A stretch of DNA of 64,000 nucleotides from Rummeliibacillus pycnus_A (GTDB lineage: Bacteria > Bacillota > Bacilli > Bacillales_A > Planococcaceae). Positions 7,608 through 17,060 of this stretch are shown one piece after another; the stretch's first letter is position 1, and each line of letters opens with the position of its first letter. The stretch is from assembly GCF_044359855.1 (NCBI RefSeq), contig NZ_CP132291.1:1860001-1924000 (forward strand). The letters run 5' to 3'. Position numbers and translations under genes: made by a program. The notes below the pieces were generated by a model. That model was not told the origin of the DNA, ran no database searches, and worked only from the letters and a program-made list of their open reading frames with translations.

Positions 7608-7829
7608 GACTATGTTAAGGTACTGTTAAATTTTTTTAACCAAATTGATGGCATGCAAAGTGCAAAATGACTATTTCCTTTCAATACAATAATCCAATTT
7701 AATAGGTCAATTTTTTTAAAGAAAAAGGCGGCTCGTTCAAGAAAAAATTAAGCTTGATTTTCCATTCAAAAAGCTTTATCGTTATGTATCGATGATTTTA
7801 TTTTATTTTAGAAATTGGAGATGCTAAAG

Positions 7830-8375
7830 TTGCATTGCTGGAAAACCATTAATGTACAGAAACAATACGGCCATGATCGTATTTTTTTATTTTCCACCAT
7901 CTTTGTAATGATGGTATTTTCTTTCTTTTATATTTCAATGACTGCTTATAAAGATAGCCCAGTATCTGATCAATTATTCCCACTATTTGTTTTAGTGTTT
8001 TTAATGATCTATCCGGCTCATAAGCTTTTGCATTTTTTGCCGGTAATGCGTTATCGCAAAAGATTAAGATTTTCTATAGAAAAACAATTTAAGGTATTGC
8101 CTGTATTAGCTATGCGTATTCATGAACCTATTTTAAAATCACGCTATATTATAGCTCTAGTGGTACCATTTATTATATTGAACAGTATACTTATTATAGG
8201 GGCAATTATTTTTCCGGCTTTTAGACACTATTTTTCTATATTGCTAGCATACCATTGTGGATTATGCTTAATAGATTTGCTTTATGTAAAACATTTGATT
8301 CGCTCACCCAAAAAAGCATTAATAGAAGAGACAGAAAAAGGATTTGAGATCCTTATTCCTGTTACAAGCAAATGA
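7830..8375 (+). CDS. DUF3267 membrane protein (YhaJ-like)
   Basis: About 181 residues with an N-terminal 'HCWKTIN' motif, a helical hairpin near residues 22-75, and two more hydrophobic segments near 110-150. This is the layout of DUF3267, annotated as a putative zincin peptidase family. The expected HExxH metal site is replaced by His-Lys-Leu-Leu-His near residue 64, so catalysis is doubtful. TTG at 7830 is preferred because GGAG sits nine bases upstream; the ATG at 7821 directly abuts it. The position between scoC and prsA fits yhaJ. Confidence 0.72.
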   Translation: MHCWKTINVQKQYGHDRIFLFSTIFVMMVFSFFYISMTAYKDSPVSDQLFPLFVLVFLMIYPAHKLLHFLPVMRYRKRLRFSIEKQFKVLPVLAMRIHEPILKSRYIIALVVPFIILNSILIIGAIIFPAFRHYFSILLAYHCGLCLIDLLYVKHLIRSPKKALIEETEKGFEILIPVTSK

Positions 8376-8443
8376 TGACAAACTTGTCATTACTGGATCT
8401 CTTTTGTTATGCTATAGGGGTAAAATAGAGGGGAGGAAAAGAC

Positions 8444-8629
8444 TTGATCATTGCCATTGTCGTCCTATTCTCGGTATTCTATCTGTTCCAAATAAATCGG
8501 ATGACGTACGCTCTATGCGCTCAGAAAGAGATTCCCGAGGAAAAACAACCTAAAATTTATCGCACTATTAATGTGCTTATAACAATTTTATTGATTTCAT
8601 TTTACTTAGAAATGATGTTTACTCTATAA
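8444..8629 (+). CDS. Small membrane protein of unknown function
   Basis: A 61-residue peptide with two hydrophobic segments (residues 2-15 and about 44-60) and a short polar middle. The TTG start is preceded by GGGGAGGA seven bases upstream, a strong site that supports translation. It sits between the DUF3267 gene and the YjcZ-type gene. I do not recognise a family; position would suit one of the short yha genes of B. subtilis near prsA, but sequence does not prove it. Confidence 0.55.
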   Translation: MIIAIVVLFSVFYLFQINRMTYALCAQKEIPEEKQPKIYRTINVLITILLISFYLEMMFTL

Positions 8630-8683
8630 AATAGGCTGCTCATGGTCATGATGCTTTCTCGTGCCCTATAAGACTAAAAGGAA

Positions 8684-8715
8684 AAAGACCATTTACCAGT
8701 CGGTAAATGGTCTTT
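8684..8715. terminator. Strong bidirectional terminator
   Basis: A perfect 14-bp stem (8684-8697 with 8702-8715) with a 4-base loop has an A-run on the left and T-rich sequence on the right. It separates the convergent small membrane protein and YjcZ-type genes. Confidence 0.85.
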
Positions 8716-8723
8716 CCATTTTA

Positions 8724-8852
8724 TTAGCAACCTCCGTAACTGCTGTAACCCATAAATGCTGCACCAACGATGATCAATAAGATGAATAGAACAACGACTA
8801 GTGCAAAGCTATTGTTTGAACCATAGTTACCGCCTTGATAGCCTCCACTCAT
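8724..8852 (-). CDS. YjcZ-family sporulation-type small protein
   Basis: A 42-residue ORF: a glycine/tyrosine/asparagine-rich start (MSGGYQGGNYGSNN), one hydrophobic helix (FALVVVLFILLIIVGAAF) and a GYSSYGGC tail. This is the classic YjcZ family composition. Members are small membrane proteins of spores or mother cells with no known mechanism. AAAGGGGGTG lies seven bases before the ATG. It is convergent with the preceding small gene and divergent from prsA. Confidence 0.85.
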   Translation of the reverse strand: MSGGYQGGNYGSNNSFALVVVLFILLIIVGAAFMGYSSYGGC

Positions 8853-9001
8853 GTCTTACACCCCCTTTCTTAACTATCGTATGCACTAAAGAAAAACATC
8901 TATAGGCACTTTATGTTGCAACCTTTTCCATTTTTTTTCGTTGTATGTTATAGTTACATTTGCATAAGTTGAAGTGACTTAAGTTGGGAGAGATAAGGAA
9001 A

Positions 9002-9883
9002 ATGAAAAAAACAGTTCTATCATTAACACTTGCAGCGTCTGTACTTGCATTGTCTGCTTGCGGCAACGCTGGAAACGAAAAAGTTGCTACTTCAAAAGTA
9101 GGCGACGTCACAAAAGATCAACTATACAACGAAATGAAAGACTCAGTTGGTGATTCAGCATTACAACTAATCATTATCGAAAAAGTATTGAACGATAAAT
9201 ACAAAGTATCCGATAAAGAAGTTGACGCTGAATTCAACAAACAAAAAGAACAAATGGGTAGTAATTTTGAACAAACTCTAGCTGCTCAAAACATGACTGA
9301 AAAATCATTTAAACGTAGCATCAAATTGAATCTTTTACAAGAAGCTGCTTTAGCTGACGGTGTAAAAGTATCTGATGCAGAAATGAAAGCTTATTACGAA
9401 GAAATGAAAAAAGAAGTAAAAGCTAGCCATATTCTTGTTGCTGATGAAAAAACAGCAAAAGAAATTAAAGCTAAGTTAGATAAAGGCGAAGACTTCGCTA
9501 CACTTGCTAAAAAATATTCAACTGACACAGGTTCACAAGCTGCCGGTGGTGAACTAGGTTGGTTTGGTCCAGATAAAATGGTCCCTGAATTTACAAAAGC
9601 TGCGTATTCACTTAAAAAAGGTGAAATCAGCGAACCTGTAAAAACTTCATACGGTTACCACATCATCAAAGTAGAAGATATTCGTGATGCTAAAGTTAAA
9701 GGTACTTATGAAGATAACAAAGCAGCAATTAAGAAAAAATTACAACTTCAAAAAGCTGATCAATCACAATTACTTTCTAAAGTATCTAAATTGATCAAAG
9801 ATGCTGACGTGAAAATTGAAGATAAAGACTTAAAAGATGCTCTAGCTCAATTTACAGGCTCAACTGCAACACCATCTAAATAA
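9002..9883 (+). CDS. prsA: Foldase lipoprotein PrsA (peptidyl-prolyl isomerase)
   Basis: A 293-residue lipoprotein (292 in B. subtilis). The signal peptide ends in the lipobox LSAC with Cys20. The parvulin domain spans residues about 135-230, with 'ASHILV', 'FATLAKKYSTD' and 'GGELGWFGPDKMVPEF', flanked by N- and C-terminal helical chaperone parts rich in lysine. PrsA acts on the outer face of the membrane, folding exported proteins including proteases and penicillin-binding proteins. ATG 9002 is used because the signal peptide begins there; the upstream in-frame TTG would add charged residues. The link with ecsAB and scoC makes this a secretion-related neighbourhood. Confidence 0.96.
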   Translation: MKKTVLSLTLAASVLALSACGNAGNEKVATSKVGDVTKDQLYNEMKDSVGDSALQLIIIEKVLNDKYKVSDKEVDAEFNKQKEQMGSNFEQTLAAQNMTEKSFKRSIKLNLLQEAALADGVKVSDAEMKAYYEEMKKEVKASHILVADEKTAKEIKAKLDKGEDFATLAKKYSTDTGSQAAGGELGWFGPDKMVPEFTKAAYSLKKGEISEPVKTSYGYHIIKVEDIRDAKVKGTYEDNKAAIKKKLQLQKADQSQLLSKVSKLIKDADVKIEDKDLKDALAQFTGSTATPSK

Positions 9884-9891
9884 TATATCTA

Positions 9892-9927
9892 AAAAAACCT
9901 CGGACAAACTATTGTCCGAGGTTTTTT
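9892..9927. terminator. Terminator of prsA
   Basis: A perfect 16-bp stem (9892-9907 with 9912-9927), a four-base loop and T6. It is symmetrical, so it can also stop the convergent yhaM operon. Confidence 0.9.
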
Positions 9928-9976
9928 CACCTTCAACTTCAACGTTTCACAATTAAGCGTGAAGGCTATTTTAAAA

Positions 9977-10915
9977 TTAATCAATTGTAGGTTTATAGAA
10001 CGAGCGATTATCAAGCGGGAATAATCGTTCAGTGAATTCTCCAGGTTGTGTTTTGCCTAGTGCTCGTTTTAATGTGTTCATCTTCGCATCAATATTATCA
10101 ATATAATGTAACATTTCAGCTTCTTGAAGCATTGGTTTTTTTGGACTGCCCCATTCTTCTTTACCATGGTGAGATAAAACCATATGTTGAAGAAGCATTA
10201 CTTCTTCCCCTTCAATATTTAGTGCATCTGCTGCTCGAGCAATTTCAGTCACCATAATTGAAATATGCCCAAGCATATTTCCTGTTACTGTATAACTTGT
10301 TGAAACTGGGCCTGATAATTCTACTACCTTACCAATATCATGTAAGATTATACCTGCATATAGTAAATCTCTGTTTAACGTTGGATATAAATCCGCAATC
10401 GCCTTTCCAAGCTTTAACATAGACACCACATGATCTAATAATCCTGAAGCATAATCATGGTGATTTTTAGTGGCTGCCGGGAAAGTCATCAGCGCTTGCT
10501 GTTTTTCCATTATTAGGTATCGTGTAAGACGAGAAATATTTGGATTTTCAATTTCGAAGAAAAACTCCATTAATTGGTCGAATAATTCCTCTTTTGGCGT
10601 TTCAGCAGATTGTACTAAATCTGTTACTGAGATATTCTCATCTTGATTCACTGGGCGAATTGTTTTAATTCGCAATTGTAATTTTCCGCGATAATCATGA
10701 ATTTCTCCACCAAGGCGTACAATACCACCTGCTTGGTACATTTTCTCTTGCTCTTCACCAGTATCCCAAAGTTTTGCTTCAACGCTACCACTTTTATCTT
10801 GTAAAATGAGTGTCATAAATGGCTTCCCCATAGTTGTAACACCTTTTGTCGCTTGTTTAATAAGTAAATATTGATCGACTGGTGCTCCTGCTTGTAATGT
10901 TGCAACCCCATTCAT
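9977..10915 (-). CDS. yhaM: 3'-5' exoribonuclease YhaM
   Basis: A 312-residue protein (314 in B. subtilis) with an N-terminal OB-fold (residues about 15-90, 'MTLILQDKSGSVEAKLWD') and a C-terminal HD domain ('HHDYASGLLDHVVSMLKLG', then 'GIILHDIGKV') that carries the metal-binding catalytic His/Asp residues. YhaM degrades RNA and single-stranded DNA from the 3' end and helps in mRNA turnover. The start overlaps the stop of yhaN by 4 bp (ATGA), so the two are translationally coupled in the yhaO-yhaN-yhaM operon. Confidence 0.93.
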   Translation of the reverse strand: MNGVATLQAGAPVDQYLLIKQATKGVTTMGKPFMTLILQDKSGSVEAKLWDTGEEQEKMYQAGGIVRLGGEIHDYRGKLQLRIKTIRPVNQDENISVTDLVQSAETPKEELFDQLMEFFFEIENPNISRLTRYLIMEKQQALMTFPAATKNHHDYASGLLDHVVSMLKLGKAIADLYPTLNRDLLYAGIILHDIGKVVELSGPVSTSYTVTGNMLGHISIMVTEIARAADALNIEGEEVMLLQHMVLSHHGKEEWGSPKKPMLQEAEMLHYIDNIDAKMNTLKRALGKTQPGEFTERLFPLDNRSFYKPTID

Positions 10916-13809
10916 ACCGAAGTCAATCCCCTTTCATTTTTGAGTTCTGCCACATGGATGATATTTGCTTTATCCCATTGCCCCTGCATATCTTCATGAC
11001 AGGTAAAATAAAGTATTTGATGTTCGACTGCAATACTTTGTATTAATTGTACCATGTAAGTAATTCGTAAACGATCAAAATGGACAAATGGATCATCCAT
11101 AATAATTGGAAATGGCGCAGATTGTTTCAATGAATTCGCTAATGCATAGCGAAGTGCAATATAAGACTGTTCTTTTGCAGCTTGGGATAATTCTGCAATT
11201 GAATAGCGAATTCCCTCTACTGATAATACTTCAAATCTTCCTTCTGTATTCATATAAAGTGTTTCATATCGATTATTTGTTAACATTTTAAAGAAAGATT
11301 CAGCTTGAAGTAATACTGTTGGAAGCTTCTCTTCTTTTAGTTGATGCAAAGTTTCTTGAATCGCTGATGAAATAAGCTTCGTAATCGCCCATTCTTTTGC
11401 ATTTTCATTTAATGCAGCTTTTTTCTGTTCGAATTTTTGTAATTCATGCCCATAATGATAATCCTGTAAAAGTTGTTCTGTTTTTGCCTGAAGAGTTGCT
11501 TGCTCTTTTAAAAGAACATTTTTGTGTTGTTGAAGCTCTAGCTCTTGTTCTTTGTATTGATTTAATTGATTATTTGCATCCTGGATTGTCCAATTAAGCA
11601 AGAGCACTTTATTGTCGAACATTTGAAGTTGTGCATCGATTTGCCTTATCTCGAGCGTTGTGTTCATAAATTGTGCATATTGATCAGCAGCTTCATAATA
11701 AGCATCCGAAGTTTGGACACCAGCTTCTTTTAATAACTTCAATAGTTCACCATTATACGTATCATCTAGTAGCTGTAGCTCTTCTAATTGCTGTTGTAAT
11801 TGTTGCTTTCGTACCATTGAGTTATCCATAGCATGTTTTTGTTCCAACATCTGTTGATAACCTTGCTGTACAACAGTAGACAAATTCTCTGGTGTACAAG
11901 CCATACTACAGGCATTTGTTGCTTCTTGTAACCGTTCTTCGATAAAAATGAGAAGTTGTGTCCTTTGTTCTGATTTCGTTATCATACGGCTATTAGATTG
12001 CTGAAGTTCACGAACATTTCTAAATAACTCCGATAATAATTCTGGTTGTAGATTTCCTTTAATTTGAAATTTAGCTAAAAATAAATTCAATTGTTCTTTA
12101 CTTTGCACCACATACATTTTAAGCTTACTCAACGCTTTAGCTGCCTGTTGTTGTTCCATTTCTTTATCTTCTAGCTGTTCCTCTACTAAAGCTATTCGAT
12201 CATCATATTGACGAATTGATTGTTCTAGACGATCCATTTCAGCCGTTTTAGAACTTGCTCTCTGTATTTTTCTTTCATATTTTTCTTGTTGGCTTCTGTT
12301 TTTCGAATTCTTATTTTGACGTCCAAATAACGAAAAGATAATAATCGCAGCAACTATTCCTATAATTGAAACCATCATTTTCTCTTGCGTTATACCAAGA
12401 ATGATAGAAATCACTGCTAGTATGATACTTAGTAGCTTTGCTAATTGCTCTGGCCCTTTTTCGCTTTGCTGTTGTAAAATAGCTTTTGCTTCAAGTGCTT
12501 CTTCTTTTTCTTTATACCATTCGTTCAAACGTTCTTTATCTTTCTCGGTAGGCATACCCTCATATAACTCATCAAGTTTTAATGATAATGATTGAATTTC
12601 TTCCTGTAATCGGTCTGCTGTACGTTGTTGGAATCGATACTGTTCTTCTTGTTCTTCCAGTTGTTTAAGTAGTCTCTTAAACTGATCTTCTTGTTGTAAA
12701 GAAACTTCTGCTTGTATGACTGCCTGCTGCTCGTTTGCATGAATAATACCTAAAAGTTGAAATTGGGTTTTCATATCTTGCTGTATTGCTTGTATTTCTC
12801 TTTCTATCTGACGAATTTGGATTTGCCATTCTCGCCATTCTCCATCACGATCAACGAGTTCTTTTAATACATTCAAACGGTTTCCATCAAATTCTGCACG
12901 TAAATTAGACAATAACAACTCATAATCATATTGAACTTTTTTTAATGTTGCTTCATTTGTTAACTTTCGATCTTGCAATTGTTCATACCGATTAATGCCA
13001 TTTGCAGGAAACGATGTATACGAAATAGAAGAGATTTTCAATTCTAATTTACGTTTTTCATCCAGTAATGGTGCAAGCTGACGATACTCGTTTAACTGAT
13101 GCATGTCAATTTGTAGTTGTTGTTCTTGTTCTTGTAAATGTACTAATATTGTTTGAATTTCATTAATTCTTTCCATTGACGGTTCATAGCTATCTAACTT
13201 TTTACGCTCCTCTTTTAGTTGCTGGTCTTGTTTTACTAAACTAGCTATCTGTTGATTCAAAAGAGGGACTTTGCCTGATTTTTTAAATAACTCTTGCTGC
13301 CTTTTTTCCAATTGTTCTTTAACATTTGATAACTGGTCTGCTCCGGTAGTACCTGATGCTAGTAAAACACGACTTAATTCTTCTTCAGATAGATTTTCGA
13401 TTTGTTGTAATTGATGTACTGAAAAAGAGAAAACGGCTTCAAAACTTTGACGATTATAGCCCCTTAATATTTTCGCTAATAACTCTTCATGGCCTTGTTC
13501 ACCATTTGACAGGTATACGGTTACATCACCTGCGGCCTTTCCTTTTACACGCTCAATGGTGCAATCCCCAAATTCTTGATCGGTTAAATGAATTTGACCA
13601 CCGTATTTCCCACCTTTTTTCGGTTCATAACGAAGTTGTTGCTGATTTTTCTGCGGGAATCCAAAAAGTATTTGCAATATAAATTGTTGAATCGTCGTTT
13701 TCCCCACTTCGTTTAGACCATAAAATACATTGATTCCTTTTGATAGTTCCACAGTTATATCTTCATGTTGCCCAAAACCATAAATTACCAACTTCCGAAT
13801 AATCAACAC
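10912..13809 (-). CDS. yhaN: SbcC/Rad50-like ATPase YhaN
   Basis: A 965-residue SMC-like protein. The N-terminal Walker A is 'YGLNEVGKTTIQQ' (residues about 30-42). A long coiled coil runs from about 160 to 850 with a hydrophobic double segment near 460-490 (AIISIILG... VSIIGIVAAIIIFSLFG), a known feature of YhaN that may anchor it in the membrane. The C-terminus has the ABC signature region and Walker B 'PIIMDDPFVHFD'. With YhaO it forms an Mre11-Rad50-type DNA-end processing pair. The start is GTG or the next codon TTG after GGGGGGT. It lies 9 bp after yhaO. Confidence 0.9.
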   Translation of the reverse strand: MLIIRKLVIYGFGQHEDITVELSKGINVFYGLNEVGKTTIQQFILQILFGFPQKNQQQLRYEPKKGGKYGGQIHLTDQEFGDCTIERVKGKAAGDVTVYLSNGEQGHEELLAKILRGYNRQSFEAVFSFSVHQLQQIENLSEEELSRVLLASGTTGADQLSNVKEQLEKRQQELFKKSGKVPLLNQQIASLVKQDQQLKEERKKLDSYEPSMERINEIQTILVHLQEQEQQLQIDMHQLNEYRQLAPLLDEKRKLELKISSISYTSFPANGINRYEQLQDRKLTNEATLKKVQYDYELLLSNLRAEFDGNRLNVLKELVDRDGEWREWQIQIRQIEREIQAIQQDMKTQFQLLGIIHANEQQAVIQAEVSLQQEDQFKRLLKQLEEQEEQYRFQQRTADRLQEEIQSLSLKLDELYEGMPTEKDKERLNEWYKEKEEALEAKAILQQQSEKGPEQLAKLLSIILAVISIILGITQEKMMVSIIGIVAAIIIFSLFGRQNKNSKNRSQQEKYERKIQRASSKTAEMDRLEQSIRQYDDRIALVEEQLEDKEMEQQQAAKALSKLKMYVVQSKEQLNLFLAKFQIKGNLQPELLSELFRNVRELQQSNSRMITKSEQRTQLLIFIEERLQEATNACSMACTPENLSTVVQQGYQQMLEQKHAMDNSMVRKQQLQQQLEELQLLDDTYNGELLKLLKEAGVQTSDAYYEAADQYAQFMNTTLEIRQIDAQLQMFDNKVLLLNWTIQDANNQLNQYKEQELELQQHKNVLLKEQATLQAKTEQLLQDYHYGHELQKFEQKKAALNENAKEWAITKLISSAIQETLHQLKEEKLPTVLLQAESFFKMLTNNRYETLYMNTEGRFEVLSVEGIRYSIAELSQAAKEQSYIALRYALANSLKQSAPFPIIMDDPFVHFDRLRITYMVQLIQSIAVEHQILYFTCHEDMQGQWDKANIIHVAELKNERGLTSV

Positions 13810-13818
13810 AACACCCCC

Positions 13819-15042
13819 CTATCCTTTTTTCACACTCATATATTGCTTAAATAATTGCTTAGCCTCTGAAACAAGATTATTCAATTCTTCACTTGTTAGT
13901 TCTTCTAAATAACGGCTACCTTTCGGGTGTTGATACAAATCTTTAACAACCTCTTTCAGTTGCTGCTGATTCCACTCATTTAACACTTGTATGACAGATT
14001 CAGTTGCAAGTGTTGGTTCATATTTATTAATCGTTTGAGTGTCGATTTCAAGAGCTTGAACCCATATAAACGGCGCGATTTCTTCCTCTTGTTCACGAAT
14101 GACCTCAAGCCATTCTAAAGCACTCGAATTTTCAAATAGTGACATACCTTTTTCATCAATATTCTTTAACTGAAGCCAGACAACACCAGCTCCATAATGC
14201 TCACGAAAATCGCCTAATGCTTCTCCACAAGCACGTAGTACTTCATTGGCATGAATTAGGTTTTCACAGTCTACTTCAACCTTTTCATAAACTATCGCTG
14301 AAGTTGGCACAAAAGTACAATCTGCAGCAAAGTTTGTCATCGTTACATCATAAAATCCTTTTAAGCCCAGTTCTTTACGATGTCTACTTTGAATATTTCC
14401 AGGATATATAATGGGTGGATCCGTATGCAAAACTTGACGCTTATGAATATGCCCGAGAGCCCAATAATCGTAGTTTTTCGAAAGTAATTCCTCAATTGTA
14501 AAAGGTGCATACACATCATGAGAGGTATTACCTTGCAAACTTCCATGCAACATCCCGATATGCACAGCATTCTGTTCAGTAGCTATTGGATATGTATCAA
14601 TCATAGATTGTGGAACATGACGTTCTGGATAACTAAAACCATATATATTGACCTCTGTTTCTCGAATATTCAGTACCAATTTTGTTGTTTCTTTTGGCAT
14701 AACAAACACATTTTCAGGTAAAGAAAAGCGTGTCCACTTTCCTTTTAGATGGTCATGATTACCGTAGCTTATAATGACAGGAATTTGATGTGCAGATAGC
14801 TGTTCCATACCATTTTGAAAGATCTTTTGTGCTCGAAGGCTTCGTTCTTCCCCATCATAAATATCTCCTACAATAAGAACGAAATCTGGTTTTACTTCAA
14901 TCGCTTTTTGAATGAATGTTGAAAAAGCTTCAAATGTACTATTTCGTAATTTTTCAAATCCGTTTTCAGGAAGTTCGGACATTCCTTTAAAAGGACTATC
15001 TAAGTGCAAATCAGCTGTATGAAAAAATCGAATCGAAGACAT
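13819..15042 (-). CDS. yhaO: SbcD/Mre11-like nuclease YhaO
   Basis: A 407-residue metallophosphoesterase with motifs HTADLHLDSPF (residue 8), VGDIYDG (near 57), YGNHDHLKG (near 93), HGSL and GHIHKRQ (near 190), which supply the two-metal site. It would cut DNA ends together with YhaN. It is the first gene of a tight operon with yhaN (9 bp) and yhaM (overlap). The promoter region up to 15200 is shared divergently with the yhzD-like gene. Confidence 0.92.
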   Translation of the reverse strand: MSSIRFFHTADLHLDSPFKGMSELPENGFEKLRNSTFEAFSTFIQKAIEVKPDFVLIVGDIYDGEERSLRAQKIFQNGMEQLSAHQIPVIISYGNHDHLKGKWTRFSLPENVFVMPKETTKLVLNIRETEVNIYGFSYPERHVPQSMIDTYPIATEQNAVHIGMLHGSLQGNTSHDVYAPFTIEELLSKNYDYWALGHIHKRQVLHTDPPIIYPGNIQSRHRKELGLKGFYDVTMTNFAADCTFVPTSAIVYEKVEVDCENLIHANEVLRACGEALGDFREHYGAGVVWLQLKNIDEKGMSLFENSSALEWLEVIREQEEEIAPFIWVQALEIDTQTINKYEPTLATESVIQVLNEWNQQQLKEVVKDLYQHPKGSRYLEELTSEELNNLVSEAKQLFKQYMSVKKG

Positions 15043-15200
15043 TCAATCCCTCATTTCTTAATACGAATATTTGTTCTTATTTTATCATAAATTTATAAGC
15101 ATTTATAGCGTTTTATGCTCGCTCATAGCAATTTTTTATATACAAATAGATGGCTATTTTTGTATACTGAATACATATTCATTATAAGGGGTGGAAATTA

Positions 15201-15386
15201 ATGCAAACATTTCGTTTTACAGCTTTCGAAAAGTCTGGAAAAATTATCAGAGATGAAGCATGGGAATTCTCAGATGAGGCAACAGCTAAATCACAAGGGG
15301 CAGAGAAAATCGAACAACTTGGTTTATCAGAAAATACACATCGCTTAGTGAATCCAAGTGGTAAGTTAATTTTATTTCATGTATAA
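15201..15386 (+). CDS. yhzD: YhzD-like small protein
   Basis: A 61-residue soluble protein with 'KSGKIIRDEAWEFSDEATAK' and the C-terminal 'TH-R-V-P-GKL-LFH' pattern that marks the YhzD family (61 residues in B. subtilis, also beside yhaO). The function is unknown. AAGGGGTGG precedes the ATG, and a short terminator follows. Confidence 0.8.
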   Translation: MQTFRFTAFEKSGKIIRDEAWEFSDEATAKSQGAEKIEQLGLSENTHRLVNPSGKLILFHV

Positions 15387-15392
15387 AACTAT

Positions 15393-15421
15393 AAAAAAAA
15401 GAGACAGAGATGTCTCTTTTT
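15393..15421. terminator. Terminator of the yhzD-like gene
   Basis: A GAGAC/GTCTC core extended by A8 and T5 gives about ten pairs with a six-base loop (15406-15411). It also faces the convergent crotonase gene. Confidence 0.75.
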
Positions 15422-15439
15422 ATCATTCGAAATTCAATT

Positions 15440-16228
15440 TTATTTACCTTCAAAGTTCGCAGGACGTTTTTCTACAAATGATTTGATTCCTTCCAAATGA
15501 TCAACAGTTTTACGCATTCTTGTTTGAGTTTCTGCTTCCATTTCTAGAATATTACTTAGCTCAGCTTGTTTTTGAGTATGTAATATTTTCTTGGTTTCAA
15601 TCATTGCTACGAGCGGTGAATGTAGTAGTTTTTGAGCTAATTGCCCTGCTTGTTCGACTGCTGTTCCATTCTCCACTACTTCATCTACTAATCCTAATTT
15701 TTTTGCAGCAGATCCATTTAACACTTCTCCAGCCCAAATCATTTGTTGAGCCTTTGGAACTCCTAATCTTTCTTTCATAAAGAAATGGCCTGCCCCATCT
15801 GGAATAAGGCCAATCCCAATAAAGTTCATTGCTATCTTACTATCTTCTTCTACAAGTATAATATCAGTTGCTAATGCTAAACTAAATCCAAGCCCTGCAG
15901 CAGATCCATGAACTGCTGCAATCGTAACCATAGGCAATGAATATAATGCCTTGACCATTCGTGAAATATTTGCCATGACCTCTTCAATATCAAAACTTAC
16001 TTCTCCACCGGTACCGAGCATCGCTTTAATATCTCCTCCAGCAGAAAATACTTTGCCGCTCCCCTTTAAAATGAGTACCTGTATAGTCGATTCATTTTGT
16101 AATGCTTCAAAACAATTTGCTAATTCATTAAGCATTACACCATCCATTGCATTCATTGATTGTGGTCGATTTAAACTGACAATCGCTAATCTACCATTTC
16201 TTTCGACCGTAATCGTTTCAAACCCCAT
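15440..16228 (-). CDS. Enoyl-CoA hydratase/isomerase (crotonase) family, YhaR-like
   Basis: A 262-residue crotonase-fold enzyme. The CoA oxyanion-hole segments are visible: 'FSAGGDIKAM' near residue 62 and 'HGSAAGLGFSLALATDI' near 110. In place of the two hydratase glutamates, the second acidic position is Asp in 'GLIPDGAGH', the PaaG/isomerase pattern, so isomerisation or epoxide ring opening is as likely as hydration. It acts on acyl-CoA in the cytosol. AAAGGGGTG precedes the ATG. Synteny matches yhaR. Confidence 0.83.
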   Translation of the reverse strand: MGFETITVERNGRLAIVSLNRPQSMNAMDGVMLNELANCFEALQNESTIQVLILKGSGKVFSAGGDIKAMLGTGGEVSFDIEEVMANISRMVKALYSLPMVTIAAVHGSAAGLGFSLALATDIILVEEDSKIAMNFIGIGLIPDGAGHFFMKERLGVPKAQQMIWAGEVLNGSAAKKLGLVDEVVENGTAVEQAGQLAQKLLHSPLVAMIETKKILHTQKQAELSNILEMEAETQTRMRKTVDHLEGIKSFVEKRPANFEGK

Positions 16229-16662
16229 TCTTAAGCACCCCTTTGCATTCTTATGTTTGAATTATCTGTTTTCATACTAAACAAATTCGATTTCAAATAA
16301 TAAATACCTTCATTTTGACTGTTTAATTTTTGTTTTTACATAAGAATAACATTCCCCTTTGGCATCGCAAATCACGAACAATCTTTTATTATTAAAATAA
16401 TTTCAATATATTAATGTTAAGAGTTTTCACCTTAAGTTGATGCTTGAATTTTAATCGTCAATTTAATTATTTTAAATATTCAAAACCAACTTTAAACTAT
16501 GATTGGCTCTACTTTTGTAATTGCTTTCATAAACATTACAACGACATTATTGTCCTCCTCAAAAAGACGTACGTTTATTTTATTTGAATTATAAAAAGTT
16601 CGTATTCTACTATGTTTTATTAGCATACAAAACAATAATTTTAAGAAATTTCGAAAATAAGG

Positions 16663-16691
16663 TTGACATTCGATGATTTTGGCTTTAATAT
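16663..16691 (+). promoter_or_regulatory. Promoter of the serine T-box operon
   Basis: TTGACA (16663-16668), a 17-bp spacer and TAATAT (16686-16691). Transcription would start near 16698, just ahead of the T-box leader. The A/T-rich stretch 16260-16660 shows no gene. Confidence 0.65.
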
Positions 16692-16730
16692 TGGATTAAA
16701 TTTAATACGACGAAAAAATACGACGACGAA

Positions 16731-16980
16731 GACATGCTTAACGATTTGAAAATCCCCCAGCGAGCTGATGGTAGGTGGAAATCAGTGATTTCAACGGTAA
16801 GTTCCACTTCTGAGTAGGTATTCTGAACATTCCAAAGTAGGTTTACCCGGTCCATGCACGTTAAGCATATAGCAAAGACTGTCCACTATAAAAGGACAGT
16901 AAACAAGGGTGGTACCGCGATTGTTCATACAAGCTTTTCGCCCCTTACGACGGTAAGGGTGTGGAAGGCTTTTTATTTTT
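16731..16980 (+). ncRNA. T-box riboswitch, predicted serine (UCC) specifier
   Basis: The leader contains the invariant T-box AAGGGTGGTACCGCG (16905-16919), stem I with the AGCGAGC and GGTGGAAATC distal motifs (16760-16783), a stem III (16878-16884 with 16894-16900), and a terminator from about 16931 to T5AT5 at 16970-16980. Aligning the segment before TCTGAG (16809-16814) with known leaders puts the specifier codon at 16803-16805, TCC, a serine codon. A 10-bp long-range pair closes the domain (16734-16743 with 16859-16868). Uncharged tRNA-Ser would favour read-through into the serine genes. Confidence 0.92.
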
Positions 16981-17060
16981 GGCATAAGTGGCTCGTTTAT
17001 TCTAATAAGCTAGTCAATTATGCTAAATCAATTTTCCAAAAACGAGAGGAGCAATTATTC

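Noticed and set aside
11106..13682. Several plus-strand ORFs of 60-110 codons inside yhaN
   Set aside because: They run antisense to a long coiled-coil gene with biased codons, lack ribosome sites and show no family features.
16854..17060. An N-terminal extension of the serine aminotransferase frame over the T-box
   Set aside because: It translates the T-box core and terminator; the good ribosome site GAGAGGAG lies before ATG 17061 and the family N-terminus begins there.
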